NCBI RefSeq assembly: GCF_000017205.1
Contig: NC_009656.1
Coordinates: 5,026,001 to 5,090,000 of the forward strand
Length of the DNA stretch: 64,000 bases
From: Pseudomonas paraeruginosa PA7
GTDB taxonomy: Bacteria; Pseudomonadota; Gammaproteobacteria; Pseudomonadales; Pseudomonadaceae
Direction of reading: 5' to 3'
Below the pieces are notes generated by a model, which saw only the letters and a list, made by a program, of their open reading frames with translations, did no database searches and had not been told where the DNA came from. Below are positions 28,556-37,400 of this stretch, piece by piece. The position numbers were made by a program, and so were the translations under genes. Each line of letters starts with the position of its first letter. Position 1 is the stretch's first letter.

Positions 28556-29675
28556 TGGTGACCTCCCAGGTGGCGTCGCAGCGGTTTCGTCCGCCGCGCT
28601 TGGCACGGTAGAGCGCCTGGTCGGCCCGCTGCAAGGCCTCGTCGAGATCGTCGTCGGCATACAGCAGGGTCATGCCCACCGACAGGCTCAGGACCTCCAC
28701 CGCCACGCCCACCGGTTCCGCCTGTTCGAATGCCAGGCGCAGGCGCTCGCAACAACGTTCCAGCTGCTCGGCATCGGCGTGCGGCAGCAGCAGGACGAAT
28801 TCCTCGCCACCGTAGCGGGCCAGGATGTCACCGTCGCGCAGGCAGGAACGCGCCACCGCGGCGAAGGTCTGCAGCACACGGTCGCCGGCGGCATGGCCGT
28901 GGCGGTCGTTGATCCGCTTGAAGTGATCGAGGTCGATCAGCGCCAGGCCGTGCTGCCGGTTCGGCAGCAGGTCTTCCAGTGCGCGCCCGGCCATGCGCAT
29001 GAAGTGCCGGCGGTTGAACAGTCCGGTGAGTTCGTCGGTGGCGACCAGGTCTTCCAGTTGACGCATCATCCCGCGCAGGGTGTCCTGGTGCGCCTGCAGG
29101 GCATAGCGGCGCTGGCGCATGCGCTGGCGCATCGCCTGCACGTAGCTGGCGAACAGACTCAGCCAGACCAGCACGATGAACAGCGCCAGCACCTGCAGGG
29201 CGGCGCGCCCCGGCAGTTCGAGGCGCCGCTGCAGGACTTCCACCAGATGGATGCCGGAGAAGGCGATGAATGCCAGCGCCGCGCAGCGGGCGAACACCCG
29301 TGGCGGCAACTGGAATACGCCGAACAACAGGGCCAGCACGTAGAACACCATGAAAGTGCCGCGCAGGCTGTCGACGTGATAAAGGAAGTAGGTCAGCCAG
29401 ACGATCGCCACCAGCACCTGCGGCTCGGTCAGGCTGGGGTCGGCGTAACGCAGGTTGCGGCCACTGGCGAACAGCCAGAGGAACGCCAGTTGGCAAGCCA
29501 CCACCAGGGTGGTGCTGAGCGCCGCGGTGGTCGGCGCGGCCCGGTAGAAACCGCTGAGCACCGCCAGCCAGAGCAGGACCAGGCCGAACAGGTAGGTGCC
29601 GGCGGCCATGCCGAACCGGCGGAGCAAGAGCTTTTGCAGGGCGCGCTGCTTCAGAGGAGGCTTGTCTGTGCGCAT
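28548..29675 (-). CDS. sadC: Diguanylate cyclase SadC
   Basis: Inner-membrane enzyme that makes c-di-GMP from two GTP and promotes attachment and exopolysaccharide. About six N-terminal helices (MASE-like, residues 20-190) precede a GGDEF domain with DELTGLFNRRHFMRM, LIDLDHFKRINDRHGHAAGD and the active-site loop RYGGEEF. No inhibitory RxxD is obvious five residues before GGEEF. I take the ATG at 29675 (MRTDKPPLKQ, 375 residues); a GTG at 29759 would add 28 residues of poor hydrophobic character, so the start is uncertain. It overlaps the reductase gene by 8 bases. Divergent from fumarase. Confidence 0.92.
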   Translation of the reverse strand: MRTDKPPLKQRALQKLLLRRFGMAAGTYLFGLVLLWLAVLSGFYRAAPTTAALSTTLVVACQLAFLWLFASGRNLRYADPSLTEPQVLVAIVWLTYFLYHVDSLRGTFMVFYVLALLFGVFQLPPRVFARCAALAFIAFSGIHLVEVLQRRLELPGRAALQVLALFIVLVWLSLFASYVQAMRQRMRQRRYALQAHQDTLRGMMRQLEDLVATDELTGLFNRRHFMRMAGRALEDLLPNRQHGLALIDLDHFKRINDRHGHAAGDRVLQTFAAVARSCLRDGDILARYGGEEFVLLLPHADAEQLERCCERLRLAFEQAEPVGVAVEVLSLSVGMTLLYADDDLDEALQRADQALYRAKRGGRNRCDATWEVTSA

Positions 29676-29816
29676 GGGCTCCGTCCCGTAATGGCACCTG
29701 GCCGCAATGTACCCTTCCCCCCGCGGGTTGCCTAGTCGAACGAACAGCCAGCTAGTCACACCCCCGGCCGACCAAGGTCTGATCGCCGGCGCGTGCCCCT
29801 GTCGCGCGGGAAGGGC

Positions 29817-29857
29817 TATACTGTTCCGCCTTTTTTGCGCCGGTGCCTGACCGGCGC
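29817..29857 (+). promoter_or_regulatory. Fumarase leader: -10-like element and perfect hairpin
   Basis: TATACT at 29817-29822 is a good -10, without a clear -35. About 15 bases later a perfect 8-bp stem gcgccggt / accggcgc with a 5-nt loop (29837-29857) would form in the 5' leader, directly preceded by T6. It lacks a downstream T tract, so it is not a plain terminator. Confidence 0.45.
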
Positions 29858-29929
29858 GCTCCTCGGCTGCGGCCGGTTCCGTGACCCTACCCCGCCGCCG
29901 AATTACCCGCCTGAAGAGGACCGTGCTCC

Positions 29930-31453
29930 ATGGCCGTGATCAAGCAAGACGACCTGATCCAGAGCGTCGCCGATGCCCTGCAGTTCATCTCCTACTACCA
30001 CCCGGTCGATTTCATCCAGGCCATGCATGAGGCCTACCTGCGCGAAGAGTCGCCGGCCGCCCGCGACTCCATGGCGCAGATCCTGATCAACTCGCGCATG
30101 TGCGCCACCGGGCACCGCCCGATCTGCCAGGACACCGGAATCGTCACCGTGTTCGTCCGGGTCGGCATGGACGTGCGCTGGGACGGCGCCACCATGAGCG
30201 TCGACGACATGATCAACGAAGGCGTGCGCCGCGCCTACAACCTGCCGGAAAACGTCCTGCGCGCCTCGATCCTGGCCGACCCGGCCGGAGCGCGGAAGAA
30301 CACCAGGGACAACACCCCGGCGGTGATCCACTATTCCCTGGTCCCCGGCGACAAGGTCGAGGTCGATGTCGCGGCCAAGGGCGGCGGCTCGGAGAACAAG
30401 TCGAAGATGGCCATGCTCAACCCGTCCGACTCGATCGTCGACTGGGTGCTCAAGACCGTTCCGACCATGGGCGCCGGCTGGTGCCCGCCAGGTATGCTCG
30501 GCATCGGCATCGGCGGTACCGCGGAGAAGGCCGCGGTGATGGCCAAGGAGGTCCTGATGGACCCGATCGACATTCACGAGCTGAAGGCCCGCGGCCCGCA
30601 GAACCGCATCGAGGAACTGCGCCTGGAACTGTTCGAGAAGGTCAACCAACTGGGCATCGGCGCCCAGGGCCTGGGCGGCCTGACCACCGTGCTCGACGTC
30701 AAGATCATGGACTACCCGACCCACGCCGCTTCGCTGCCGGTGTGCATGATCCCCAACTGCGCCGCCACCCGCCACGCCCACTTCGTCCTCGACGGTTCCG
30801 GCCCGGCCGAGCTGGAAGCGCCGCCGCTGGACGCCTACCCGGAGATCGTCTGGGAAGCCGGCCCGTCCGCGCGCCGCGTCGACCTGGACAGCATCACCCC
30901 GGAAGAGGTGCGGAGCTGGAAGCCGGGCGAGACCCTGCTGCTCAACGGCAAGATGCTCACCGGCCGCGATGCCGCCCACAAGCGCATGGTCGACATGCTG
31001 AACAAGGGCGAAGAACTGCCGGTGGACCTGAAAGGCCGCTTCATCTACTACGTCGGCCCGGTCGATCCGGTCGGCGACGAGGTGGTCGGCCCGGCCGGTC
31101 CCACCACCGCCACCCGGATGGACAAGTTCACCCGGCAGATCCTCGAACAGACTGGCCTGCTGGGCATGATCGGCAAGTCCGAGCGCGGCCCAATCGCGAT
31201 CGAGGCGATCAAGGACAACAAGGCCGTGTACTTGATGGCCGTCGGCGGCGCCGCCTACCTGGTGGCCCAGGCGATCAAGAAGTCCAGGGTCCTGGCCTTC
31301 GCCGAACTGGGCATGGAAGCGATCTACGAATTCGACGTGAAGGACATGCCGGTCACCGTCGCGGTCGATACCAACGGCGAGTCGGTGCACATCACCGGCC
31401 CGGCGGTCTGGCAGAAGAAGATCAGCGAAAGCCTGGCGGTGGAAGTCAAGTAG
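29930..31453 (+). CDS. fumA: Fumarate hydratase, class I (4Fe-4S)
   Basis: 507 residues, single-chain class I fumarase, oxygen- and iron-sensitive, interconverting fumarate and malate in the TCA cycle. The alpha part (about 1-290) contains CATGHRPICQDTGIVTVFVR and GAGWCPPGMLGIGIGGTAEKA; the beta part (about 300-500) has GPTTATRMDKFT and MIGKSERG. Conserved Cys residues for the cluster are at CQDTG, around CMIPNCAATRH, and in GWCPPG. The ATG follows GAAGAGGACC. It ends at a strong terminator. The species also encodes class II fumarases elsewhere, which would replace it when iron is short. Confidence 0.95.
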   Translation: MAVIKQDDLIQSVADALQFISYYHPVDFIQAMHEAYLREESPAARDSMAQILINSRMCATGHRPICQDTGIVTVFVRVGMDVRWDGATMSVDDMINEGVRRAYNLPENVLRASILADPAGARKNTRDNTPAVIHYSLVPGDKVEVDVAAKGGGSENKSKMAMLNPSDSIVDWVLKTVPTMGAGWCPPGMLGIGIGGTAEKAAVMAKEVLMDPIDIHELKARGPQNRIEELRLELFEKVNQLGIGAQGLGGLTTVLDVKIMDYPTHAASLPVCMIPNCAATRHAHFVLDGSGPAELEAPPLDAYPEIVWEAGPSARRVDLDSITPEEVRSWKPGETLLLNGKMLTGRDAAHKRMVDMLNKGEELPVDLKGRFIYYVGPVDPVGDEVVGPAGPTTATRMDKFTRQILEQTGLLGMIGKSERGPIAIEAIKDNKAVYLMAVGGAAYLVAQAIKKSRVLAFAELGMEAIYEFDVKDMPVTVAVDTNGESVHITGPAVWQKKISESLAVEVK

Positions 31454-31469
31454 AACGCGCCGCCCCAGG

Positions 31470-31498
31470 AAAAGCCCGGCCTTGCGCCGGGCTTTTCC
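31470..31498 (+). terminator. Intrinsic terminator after fumarase
   Basis: Stem aaaagcccggc / gccgggctttt with a 5-nt loop, 16 bases after the stop. It also faces the convergent hydrolase gene ending at 31520. Confidence 0.92.
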
Positions 31499-31519
31499 GT
31501 TAGGGACGCACGCATCCCG

Positions 31520-32638
31520 CTACCAGACCACCTGCTGGTCGAGCGCATAGGCCCGACAGGGGGTCGACGAGTTGGTGTTGCAGTACTCCAGCGCTTCATC
31601 CAGCGGATTGGCGGAAACCGACCAGCCCCAGGCGTCCCCATCCTCGCTCAGGGCGAAAGCCCGTTGACCGGCAGCCTCGAGGAAGGTCCGGTAGTCCTTG
31701 CCGCCGGCTTCACGCTCGTGCTCGACGAACGGCACGCTGTCGACGTCCCCGATGGCGGCGAACCCGCTCTCGCCCGGACGCCTGGTTTCGGCGATGTGCC
31801 GCACCTTGCGCGTCGGCAATCCCACGGCCCGCATGAACCCCTCTACCTCCGGCCACCAGGCTTGCAGTCCGCTCCGCTCAGGGAAGAACAGATGACCGTC
31901 GCCGGGATGCGCAGCCAGCACTCGCAGGCGCCCCGCGCCCCCCGCCTGGCGGTAGCTGGCGAACAGCTGCCGGGCCAGCTCCGGCGGGAACATCCGGTCG
32001 TTTTCCGCGTACACCCAGAGGGAGGGTATCCGCGAGGCCGCGGCCTGGCGCATCTCTTCCAGCAGCGGCGTCTGCCAGTCGCAATTTTCCCAGCGGAAGC
32101 CGCCCGCCATGTTTACGACGCCGACGACGCCAGGCAAGTCCTGCTCGGCTGTCTTCAGTCCGACCAGGCCACCCACCGAATGACCCACAAGGAGGATCCG
32201 CCGCGTGTCGATATCGTCGCGCGCCAGGGCCAGCCGCAGGGTAGCGTGGATTTCGCGCTGCGCCTCGCGGGTATAGGCGCCGGGCTGGCAGTCCGGCCAG
32301 TCGCGCGGCCCCTCGGAACCGCCGAAGGAACGTCGCTGCGGCACCATCACGGCGTAGCCGCGCTGGACGAACTCGCGCGCGGGCACCTGGAAGCGTACGC
32401 GGTCCCGGCTACCGTCGGGGTCGATGCCATGGTTGAGGATGACCAGGGGGAACGGCCCCGGTCCCGAGGGTAGGAAGGTGTTCACCCGGATCACGAAGGA
32501 CTTGCCCGGGCGGGGCGAGATCCGCTCGTAGAGAATGGTCTCGCCGATTCGCCGGTCCAGGTGGTCCGTGGCGAACGTCGGCCCGCCATTCAGTGCGAGC
32601 CCGATGAGCAAGAGAAACCCGCGGCTGGTTCTTTTCAT
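31520..32638 (-). CDS. Secreted alpha/beta hydrolase
   Basis: 372 residues. A signal peptide (MKRTSRGFLLLIGLALNGGPTFA) is followed by an alpha/beta hydrolase of the dienelactone-hydrolase/prolyl-oligopeptidase type: oxyanion strand VILNHGIDPDG, nucleophile elbow GHSVGG (Ser), Asp in VYAENDRMFP and His in AAHPGDGHLFF. The C-terminal 90 residues after the catalytic core are unusual and Cys-containing (YCNTNSSTPC). The start at 32638 follows GGGAG; the frame is open 55 codons upstream. My recollection of PAO1 is that fumarase is followed directly by mntH, so this gene may be a strain-variable insertion. Substrate unknown, probably an ester. Confidence 0.82.
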   Translation of the reverse strand: MKRTSRGFLLLIGLALNGGPTFATDHLDRRIGETILYERISPRPGKSFVIRVNTFLPSGPGPFPLVILNHGIDPDGSRDRVRFQVPAREFVQRGYAVMVPQRRSFGGSEGPRDWPDCQPGAYTREAQREIHATLRLALARDDIDTRRILLVGHSVGGLVGLKTAEQDLPGVVGVVNMAGGFRWENCDWQTPLLEEMRQAAASRIPSLWVYAENDRMFPPELARQLFASYRQAGGAGRLRVLAAHPGDGHLFFPERSGLQAWWPEVEGFMRAVGLPTRKVRHIAETRRPGESGFAAIGDVDSVPFVEHEREAGGKDYRTFLEAAGQRAFALSEDGDAWGWSVSANPLDEALEYCNTNSSTPCRAYALDQQVVW

Positions 32639-32916
32639 TGCTGCACTCCCGTTGGTCGTGGACATTGCGTCGAAGACAGTCATCGCCGACCGCCGGCGTT
32701 CCCGGGGACAAAGGACAAGGTTGCCGCATCGTCCGCATGGACAGGACTGGACCGGGATTCGAAAGAGCAGCCGGAATGACTTTCCCGCTGACGCCCCATC
32801 CACGCGGGGGTTCCACGGAGAAAGCCGAGCGCGCGACCCAGCTCACACTTGGGGAAAAGAACGCGCGGCCGGGGAATTCCCCTGGCTCTCCAGGCTCGGG
32901 CCGGAGCCGAGCGTTT
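32639..32916. other. Intergenic region between hydrolase and mntH genes
   Basis: 278 bases without a convincing gene. It contains the hydrolase gene's upstream region and the 3' flank of mntH. Visible structure: the palindrome ggggaattcccc at 32871-32882 and a ctcgg/ccgag stem at about 32895-32911. Neither is followed by a T tract in the mntH direction. Confidence 0.45.
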
Positions 32917-34242
32917 TCAGGCGAACCAGAAGTACAGCAGGGCCAGGTTCGCCGCCGAGATCAGGCCGAACAGCAGCCAGGCCAGCGCGCTCACCCAGGG
33001 CGGGTTGACGAACTCGCCCATCAGGCCCCGGTCGCCGCTGAAGCGGATCAGCGGCCATAGCGCGAACGGCAGTTGCAGGCTCAGCAGCACCTGACTGAGC
33101 ACCAGCAGCTTGCCCACCGCGCCCTCGCCGAGCCAGAGCACACCGAGCAGTGCCGGTACCAGGGCCAGGCCGCGGGTGATCAGGCGCCGCTGCCAGCAGG
33201 GAATCTTCGCGCGGAGGAAACCCTCCATCACCACCTGGCCGGCGATGGTGCCGGTGAAGGTCGAACTCTGCCCGGCCGCCAGCAGGGCGAAACCGAACAG
33301 GAAGCTGGCCAGGGCGCCTCCCACCAGCGGGTCGAGCAGGTGGTAGGCGTCCTGGATCTCCACCACCTCGGTATGGCCAGTGCCGTGGAAGGCGGCGGCG
33401 GCAAGGATCAGGATCGCCGCGTTGACCAGCAGTGCCAGGGACAGCGAGCCGATGGTGTCGAACCGCGAGAAGCGGATCGCCGAGCGCTTGCTCGCCGCGT
33501 CGTCGCCGTTGACCCGGGTCTGTACCACGGAGGAATGCAGGTAGAGGTTGTGCGGCATCACCGTCGCGCCGAGGATGCCGATCGCCAGGTACAGCGGCTC
33601 CTGGCTGCCCAGGGTGTCCCAGGACGGCCGCAGGCCGGCGGCGACGTCGGGCCAGTAGGGCTTGATCAGCACCAGTTCGACGAAGAAGCACGCGCCGATG
33701 GTGGCGATCAGGCCCAGGACGATGGCTTCCAGGCGGCGGAAGTTGGCGCCCTGCAGGGCCAGCACGATCAGGGTGTCGAAAGCGGTGAGCACCACCCCGG
33801 TGGTGATCGAGACGCCCAGCAGCAGGTGGAAGGCCAGCGCCGCGCCGAGCACCTCGGCAAGGTCGGTGGCAACGATCGACAGCTCCGCCAGCAGCCATTG
33901 GCCGCGCGCCACGCCGGGCCGGTAGCGCTCCCGGGAAAGCTGCGCGAGGTCGCGGCCGGTGGCGATGCCCAGGCGCGAGCAGAGACTCTGCAGGAGCATC
34001 CCGGACAGGCTCGCCAGGACTACCACGAACAGCAGCGCATAGCCGAAGCGCGAGCCGGCCTCGATGGCGGTGGCCCAGTTGCCGGGGTCCATGTAGCCGA
34101 CCGAGACCAGCAGGCCGGGTCCCACGAACAGCGCCAGCTTGCGCAGCGGCGAAGCATTGGCCGGCACCGCGACGCTATGGCTGACCGCCGAGGGGCAGAA
34201 CGGCGCGGTGGCGGTGGAGGGCAGGGAAAATTTCACGAACAC
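32917..34242 (-). CDS. mntH: Nramp-family divalent metal transporter MntH
   Basis: 441 residues with about eleven helices; proton-coupled Mn(II)/Fe(II) importer of the inner membrane. The helix-1 metal motif DPGN (GYMDPGNWATAIEAG) and the helix-6 motif MPH (VMPHNLYLHSSVVQTR) are intact. The N-terminal 30 residues (Ser/Pro/Val-rich) precede the first helix. The start codon is GTG at 34242, with another GTG two codons later; spacing does not decide between them. Next to a ribbon-helix-helix gene on the same strand, 63 bases upstream. From memory this is the mntH1 copy of the species. Confidence 0.93.
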   Translation of the reverse strand: MFVKFSLPSTATAPFCPSAVSHSVAVPANASPLRKLALFVGPGLLVSVGYMDPGNWATAIEAGSRFGYALLFVVVLASLSGMLLQSLCSRLGIATGRDLAQLSRERYRPGVARGQWLLAELSIVATDLAEVLGAALAFHLLLGVSITTGVVLTAFDTLIVLALQGANFRRLEAIVLGLIATIGACFFVELVLIKPYWPDVAAGLRPSWDTLGSQEPLYLAIGILGATVMPHNLYLHSSVVQTRVNGDDAASKRSAIRFSRFDTIGSLSLALLVNAAILILAAAAFHGTGHTEVVEIQDAYHLLDPLVGGALASFLFGFALLAAGQSSTFTGTIAGQVVMEGFLRAKIPCWQRRLITRGLALVPALLGVLWLGEGAVGKLLVLSQVLLSLQLPFALWPLIRFSGDRGLMGEFVNPPWVSALAWLLFGLISAANLALLYFWFA

Positions 34243-34305
34243 TTGCCAGGTCGGAAGGGAGGCTCTGCCAGAGTAAAGCTTTCCACCCGGCCGCGCCTCC
34301 CCGGT

Positions 34306-34614
34306 TCAGCCCTGGGCGCGCTGGCCGACCAGGCTCAACCCGGCGACATTGGCGCGCCGCTGCGCCAGGTAGCGGGTGCAACTGACGCGCAGGAACGAAG
34401 CGAAGTTGAGCACTTCGCCGCGATAGTCCATCACTTCCTCGTAGAGATTGGTGATCAACTGGTTGGTGCTCAGCCCCTCGCCTTCGGCGATCTCGCGGAG
34501 GATATCCCAGAACTGGTTCTCCAGGCGCAGGGTGGTCACCACCCCGCGGATGCGCAGGGAGCGCGAGCGCGATTCGTAGAGGATCGGATCGGCTTTCACA
34601 TAGAGTTCGCACAT
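34306..34614 (-). CDS. Ribbon-helix-helix domain protein
   Basis: 102 residues. The RHH_4-type domain spans about residues 15-75: RIRGVVTTLRLENQFWDILREIAEGEGLSTNQLITNLYEEV, a beta strand followed by two helices as in MetJ/Arc DNA-binding folds. The start MCELYVKADP follows AGGAGG with 9-nt spacing; the open frame runs back through the previous gene and is discarded. Probably a small DNA-binding regulator. It is encoded between a DJ-1/PfpI gene (20 bases upstream) and mntH, and the three may be cotranscribed. Confidence 0.8.
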   Translation of the reverse strand: MCELYVKADPILYESRSRSLRIRGVVTTLRLENQFWDILREIAEGEGLSTNQLITNLYEEVMDYRGEVLNFASFLRVSCTRYLAQRRANVAGLSLVGQRAQG

Positions 34615-34633
34615 GCGCGGGGCCTCCTGGATC

Positions 34634-35215
34634 TCAGTGACTGATACGGGTGCCGAGCACCTCGAGGAAGCGCGCCAGCCAGGCCGGGTGCGCCGGCCAG
34701 GCCGGCGCGGTGACCAGGTGGCCGTCGACATGGGCCTGGTCCACCGGGATGTCGACGTACTCGCCGCCGGCCAGGCGCACTTCCGGCGCGCAGGCCGGGT
34801 AGGCGCTGCATGCCCGCCCTTGCAGGACACCGGCGGCGGCCAGCAGCTGCGCGCCATGGCAGACCGCGGCGATCGGCTTGCGCGCGGCGTCGAAGGCGCG
34901 CACCAGGGCCAGCACCTGCTCGTTCAGGCGCAGGTATTCGGGGGCGCGTCCTCCGGGGATCAGCAGGGCATCGTAATCCTCGGCGCGAGCCTGGGCAAAG
35001 TCGGCGTTGAGAGCGAAGTTGTGCCCCGGCTTCTCGCTGTAGGTCTGGTCGCCTTCGAAATCGTGGATGGCGGTGCGTACGCTCTGCCCGGCGCTCTTGT
35101 CCGGACATACCGCGTGCACCTGGTGGCCGACCATCTGCAGGGCCTGGAACGGCACCATGGTCTCGTAGTCTTCGGCGTAGTCGCCGACCAGCATCAGGAT
35201 CTTCTTCGCAGCCAT
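34634..35215 (-). CDS. DJ-1/PfpI family protein
   Basis: 193 residues of the class I glutamine-amidotransferase-like fold. The nucleophile elbow [14 protein letters not shown] carries the conserved Cys with a following His, and [11 protein letters not shown] carries the conserved acidic partner region. Members act as deglycases, glyoxalases, proteases or chaperones; sequence alone does not decide. The start [13 protein letters not shown] follows AAGGAG. It is likely cotranscribed with the ribbon-helix-helix gene 20 bases downstream. Confidence 0.85.
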   Translation of the reverse strand: MAAKKILMLVGDYAEDYETMVPFQALQMVGHQVHAVCPDKSAGQSVRTAIHDFEGDQTYSEKPGHNFALNADFAQARAEDYDALLIPGGRAPEYLRLNEQVLALVRAFDAARKPIAAVCHGAQLLAAAGVLQGRACSAYPACAPEVRLAGGEYVDIPVDQAHVDGHLVTAPAWPAHPAWLARFLEVLGTRISH

Positions 35216-35322
35216 CACGCGCACTCCTTCGGGCGGGGACCCGGACACCCCGGGAATCCACCTAAGGTAGCCAATCCCGCCGGTGTCGCGGGTAATAGGC
35301 GGTTACTACAGGCGCGCCGGGC

Positions 35323-35934
35323 TCAGATGCCGATCCTGTCCAGTGTCCGCCCGACGCCTTCCCAGAACGAACGCTGGATGCGCTTCTGGTAGCCGCTGGC
35401 GGCGAACTGCATGGGCTCCTGGACCTGGTGGGTGGCAGCGATCTCGGCGCTGCCGAGGTCGCCGCCCACCAGTTGCAGCGGGCCGTCGCCCTCGCCCGCC
35501 GGATGCTCGCTCTTCGGCGGCGGGGCGAGTTCGTCGTAGCGCAGGTAGTAGACCGCGCCGGCCCTGGCGTCGAGCACGAAGCTGGCGATGCGGGTGAAAT
35601 CCATCGGCCCGTCGGCGAACAGGGTCCAGAAGCTGCCTGCCAGCGGACGGCGCATCTCCAGCTTGTAGCTGCCGGTCTCGAACTCGAAGGCCAGGTAGCC
35701 GTTGCTCGGCAGGCTGCCGATCAGCTCGTTGTTGAGGAAGATGCCCGGCGCCTCGAGTTCCTCGTCCGCCCACTGGCTCTGCGGGCGGTAGAGGTAGACC
35801 GTGGCGTGACTGGCGTCGGCGGCAGGATGGGTGGCGAAGACGGGACCGTCCAGCGCACCGAAGAACGCGCCGGGCGTGCTGCAGCCAACCAGGCTCGCGA
35901 CGATCGACAGGGCCAGCGACAGGCTGCGCAGCAT
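35323..35934 (-). CDS. Lipoprotein with DUF2846-like domain
   Basis: 203 residues with a lipoprotein signal and lipobox SLVGC (Cys18). The mature region ATVYLYRPQSQWADEELEAPGIFLNNELIGSLPSNGYLAFEFETGSYKLEM is characteristic of the DUF2846/DUF2057-like beta-sandwich lipoproteins. Function unknown. It is separated from the upstream acyltransferase gene by 85 bases on the same strand. Confidence 0.78.
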   Translation of the reverse strand: MLRSLSLALSIVASLVGCSTPGAFFGALDGPVFATHPAADASHATVYLYRPQSQWADEELEAPGIFLNNELIGSLPSNGYLAFEFETGSYKLEMRRPLAGSFWTLFADGPMDFTRIASFVLDARAGAVYYLRYDELAPPPKSEHPAGEGDGPLQLVGGDLGSAEIAATHQVQEPMQFAASGYQKRIQRSFWEGVGRTLDRIGI

Positions 35935-36019
35935 GCTCCATCCCTCTTCTTATGGTTATTCGCCAAGAATAACCAGCCCGGTCATGGCTGCCACCCGTCG
36001 AAAGTCCGGTTCGCCGGCC

Positions 36020-37300
36020 TCAGGCCGGGCGCGGCACCTTGGCCAGCGGCGGGGCCGGCATCAAGCGGCGCACCAGCCACTTGCGCACCGGCACCACGCC
36101 GCGCTCCTGGAACAGCACGCAGAACGCCACCAGCAGCATCAGGAACAGCGGGTAATAGAGCAGCGACGAGGGCAGCGCGGCCGCCGCCTCGGTACAGGCG
36201 CGCCAGTCGTCGAGACAACGCCCCGGCACGGCGATAAGGCGCTCTCCCCGGGAGAACAGGGTGAACAGCGGCACATGCAGGGCGAACAGCGACAGCGAGG
36301 CGGCGCCCAGGCGCGGCGACCAGTGGCGGACGAAGGCGCTCTTCGGGTCGGCGGGCAGCGCGCAGAGGCACACCAGCAGCAACTGTGCCGGCAGCAGCAG
36401 GCCGTTGTGCAGCAGGAAGTACCAATGCTTGGCACCCTGGGTGAACAGATAGTCGGCCACCAGGAAGGCTGCCACCACCAGCGCCACCAACCCGGCGAGA
36501 AGACCGCGCCCTGGCGCCAGGCCACGGTCGCGGTAACCGCGGAACAGCCCGTAGGCGAGGATGCCGCCGAGGAATTCCGGCAGGCGCAGCAGCGGATTGC
36601 GGTGCAGCAGGCCGGTCCAGGGAATCCCGTAGCTCTCGCTGGCCACCACCAGCACCGGCGGAACCAGATAGACCAGCCAGACCAGCGCCAGCACCTTCCA
36701 CTTGTGCCGGCTGCGCATCAGCCGCGGGGCGACGAACGGAAACGCCAGGTAGAAGAACATTAGCGTCGACAACGACCACAAAGGCGCGTTGAAGGTCAGG
36801 TAGTAGGGATTCCAGGCCTGCAGCAGGAGGATCTGCAGGATGCTGTTGAGGAACAGTTCGGTGTTGCTCATCCAGTGCAGGAAAAGCTCCGGGTGGGTGC
36901 GACCGAGCACTTCGTTGGTGTCGTAGATGACGAAGCGCGGAGTGGCCTTGTCCAGGTCGGGGCCGATCCCGAGATGGCTCAGCGCCAGCAGCACCAGGAT
37001 CGACAGCAGCAGGGAAAACAGGTGCAGCGGGTATAGATTGGACAGGCGCTTGGTCCAGAAGCTGCGGGCACTTTCGCGCAACCGGCCGCTGCGCGCGTAG
37101 ACGTGGGCCAGGAGGAAGCCGGAGAGCGCGAAGAAGGTGCTGGTAGCGAAGAACCCCAGGCTGGTCAGCTCATCGAGGCCGGGAAACTTCTGCTCTTTCG
37201 GATAGCTATGCAGGGTGTGGTACACCACCACGTACAGGCCGAGCAGGAAGCGCAACCATTCCAGTCCGATGAAACGTTCCTTGGAGTCGGGCGTTGCCAC
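36020..37300 (-). CDS. Acyltransferase 3 family membrane protein
   Basis: 426 residues with about ten helices. The acyltransferase_3 signature RFIGLEWLRFLLGLYVVVYHTLHSY holds the catalytic-type His, and TSTFFALSGFLLAHVYARSGRLRESARSFWTKRLSNLYPLHL is the second conserved block. Such enzymes O-acylate surface sugars or peptidoglycan-linked substrates (OafA/OpgC type). The GTG start at 37300 is chosen because AAGGAGAG lies 4-8 nt upstream; the open frame runs 20 codons further. Acceptor unknown. It lies 100 bases from the upstream phospholipase-type gene. Confidence 0.85.
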   Translation of the reverse strand: MATPDSKERFIGLEWLRFLLGLYVVVYHTLHSYPKEQKFPGLDELTSLGFFATSTFFALSGFLLAHVYARSGRLRESARSFWTKRLSNLYPLHLFSLLLSILVLLALSHLGIGPDLDKATPRFVIYDTNEVLGRTHPELFLHWMSNTELFLNSILQILLLQAWNPYYLTFNAPLWSLSTLMFFYLAFPFVAPRLMRSRHKWKVLALVWLVYLVPPVLVVASESYGIPWTGLLHRNPLLRLPEFLGGILAYGLFRGYRDRGLAPGRGLLAGLVALVVAAFLVADYLFTQGAKHWYFLLHNGLLLPAQLLLVCLCALPADPKSAFVRHWSPRLGAASLSLFALHVPLFTLFSRGERLIAVPGRCLDDWRACTEAAAALPSSLLYYPLFLMLLVAFCVLFQERGVVPVRKWLVRRLMPAPPLAKVPRPA

Positions 37301-37400
37301 GCATCTCTCCTTTGTCATTGTAATGGGCGGTCCGGGGTAGACCCGCAGGCTCCCCGGCAAGTTTCACCGGGGCGGCCAGCGGGTACGAACGGCCGGCACC

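Noticed and set aside
29676-29759. GTG start adding 28 residues to SadC
   Set aside because: The extension looks non-coding and the ATG at 29675 begins just before the membrane region. The choice stays uncertain.
32535-33060. Short plus-strand frames between the hydrolase and mntH genes
   Set aside because: No ribosome-binding sites, overlap with the 5' end of the hydrolase gene or the 3' end of mntH, and no recognisable sequence.
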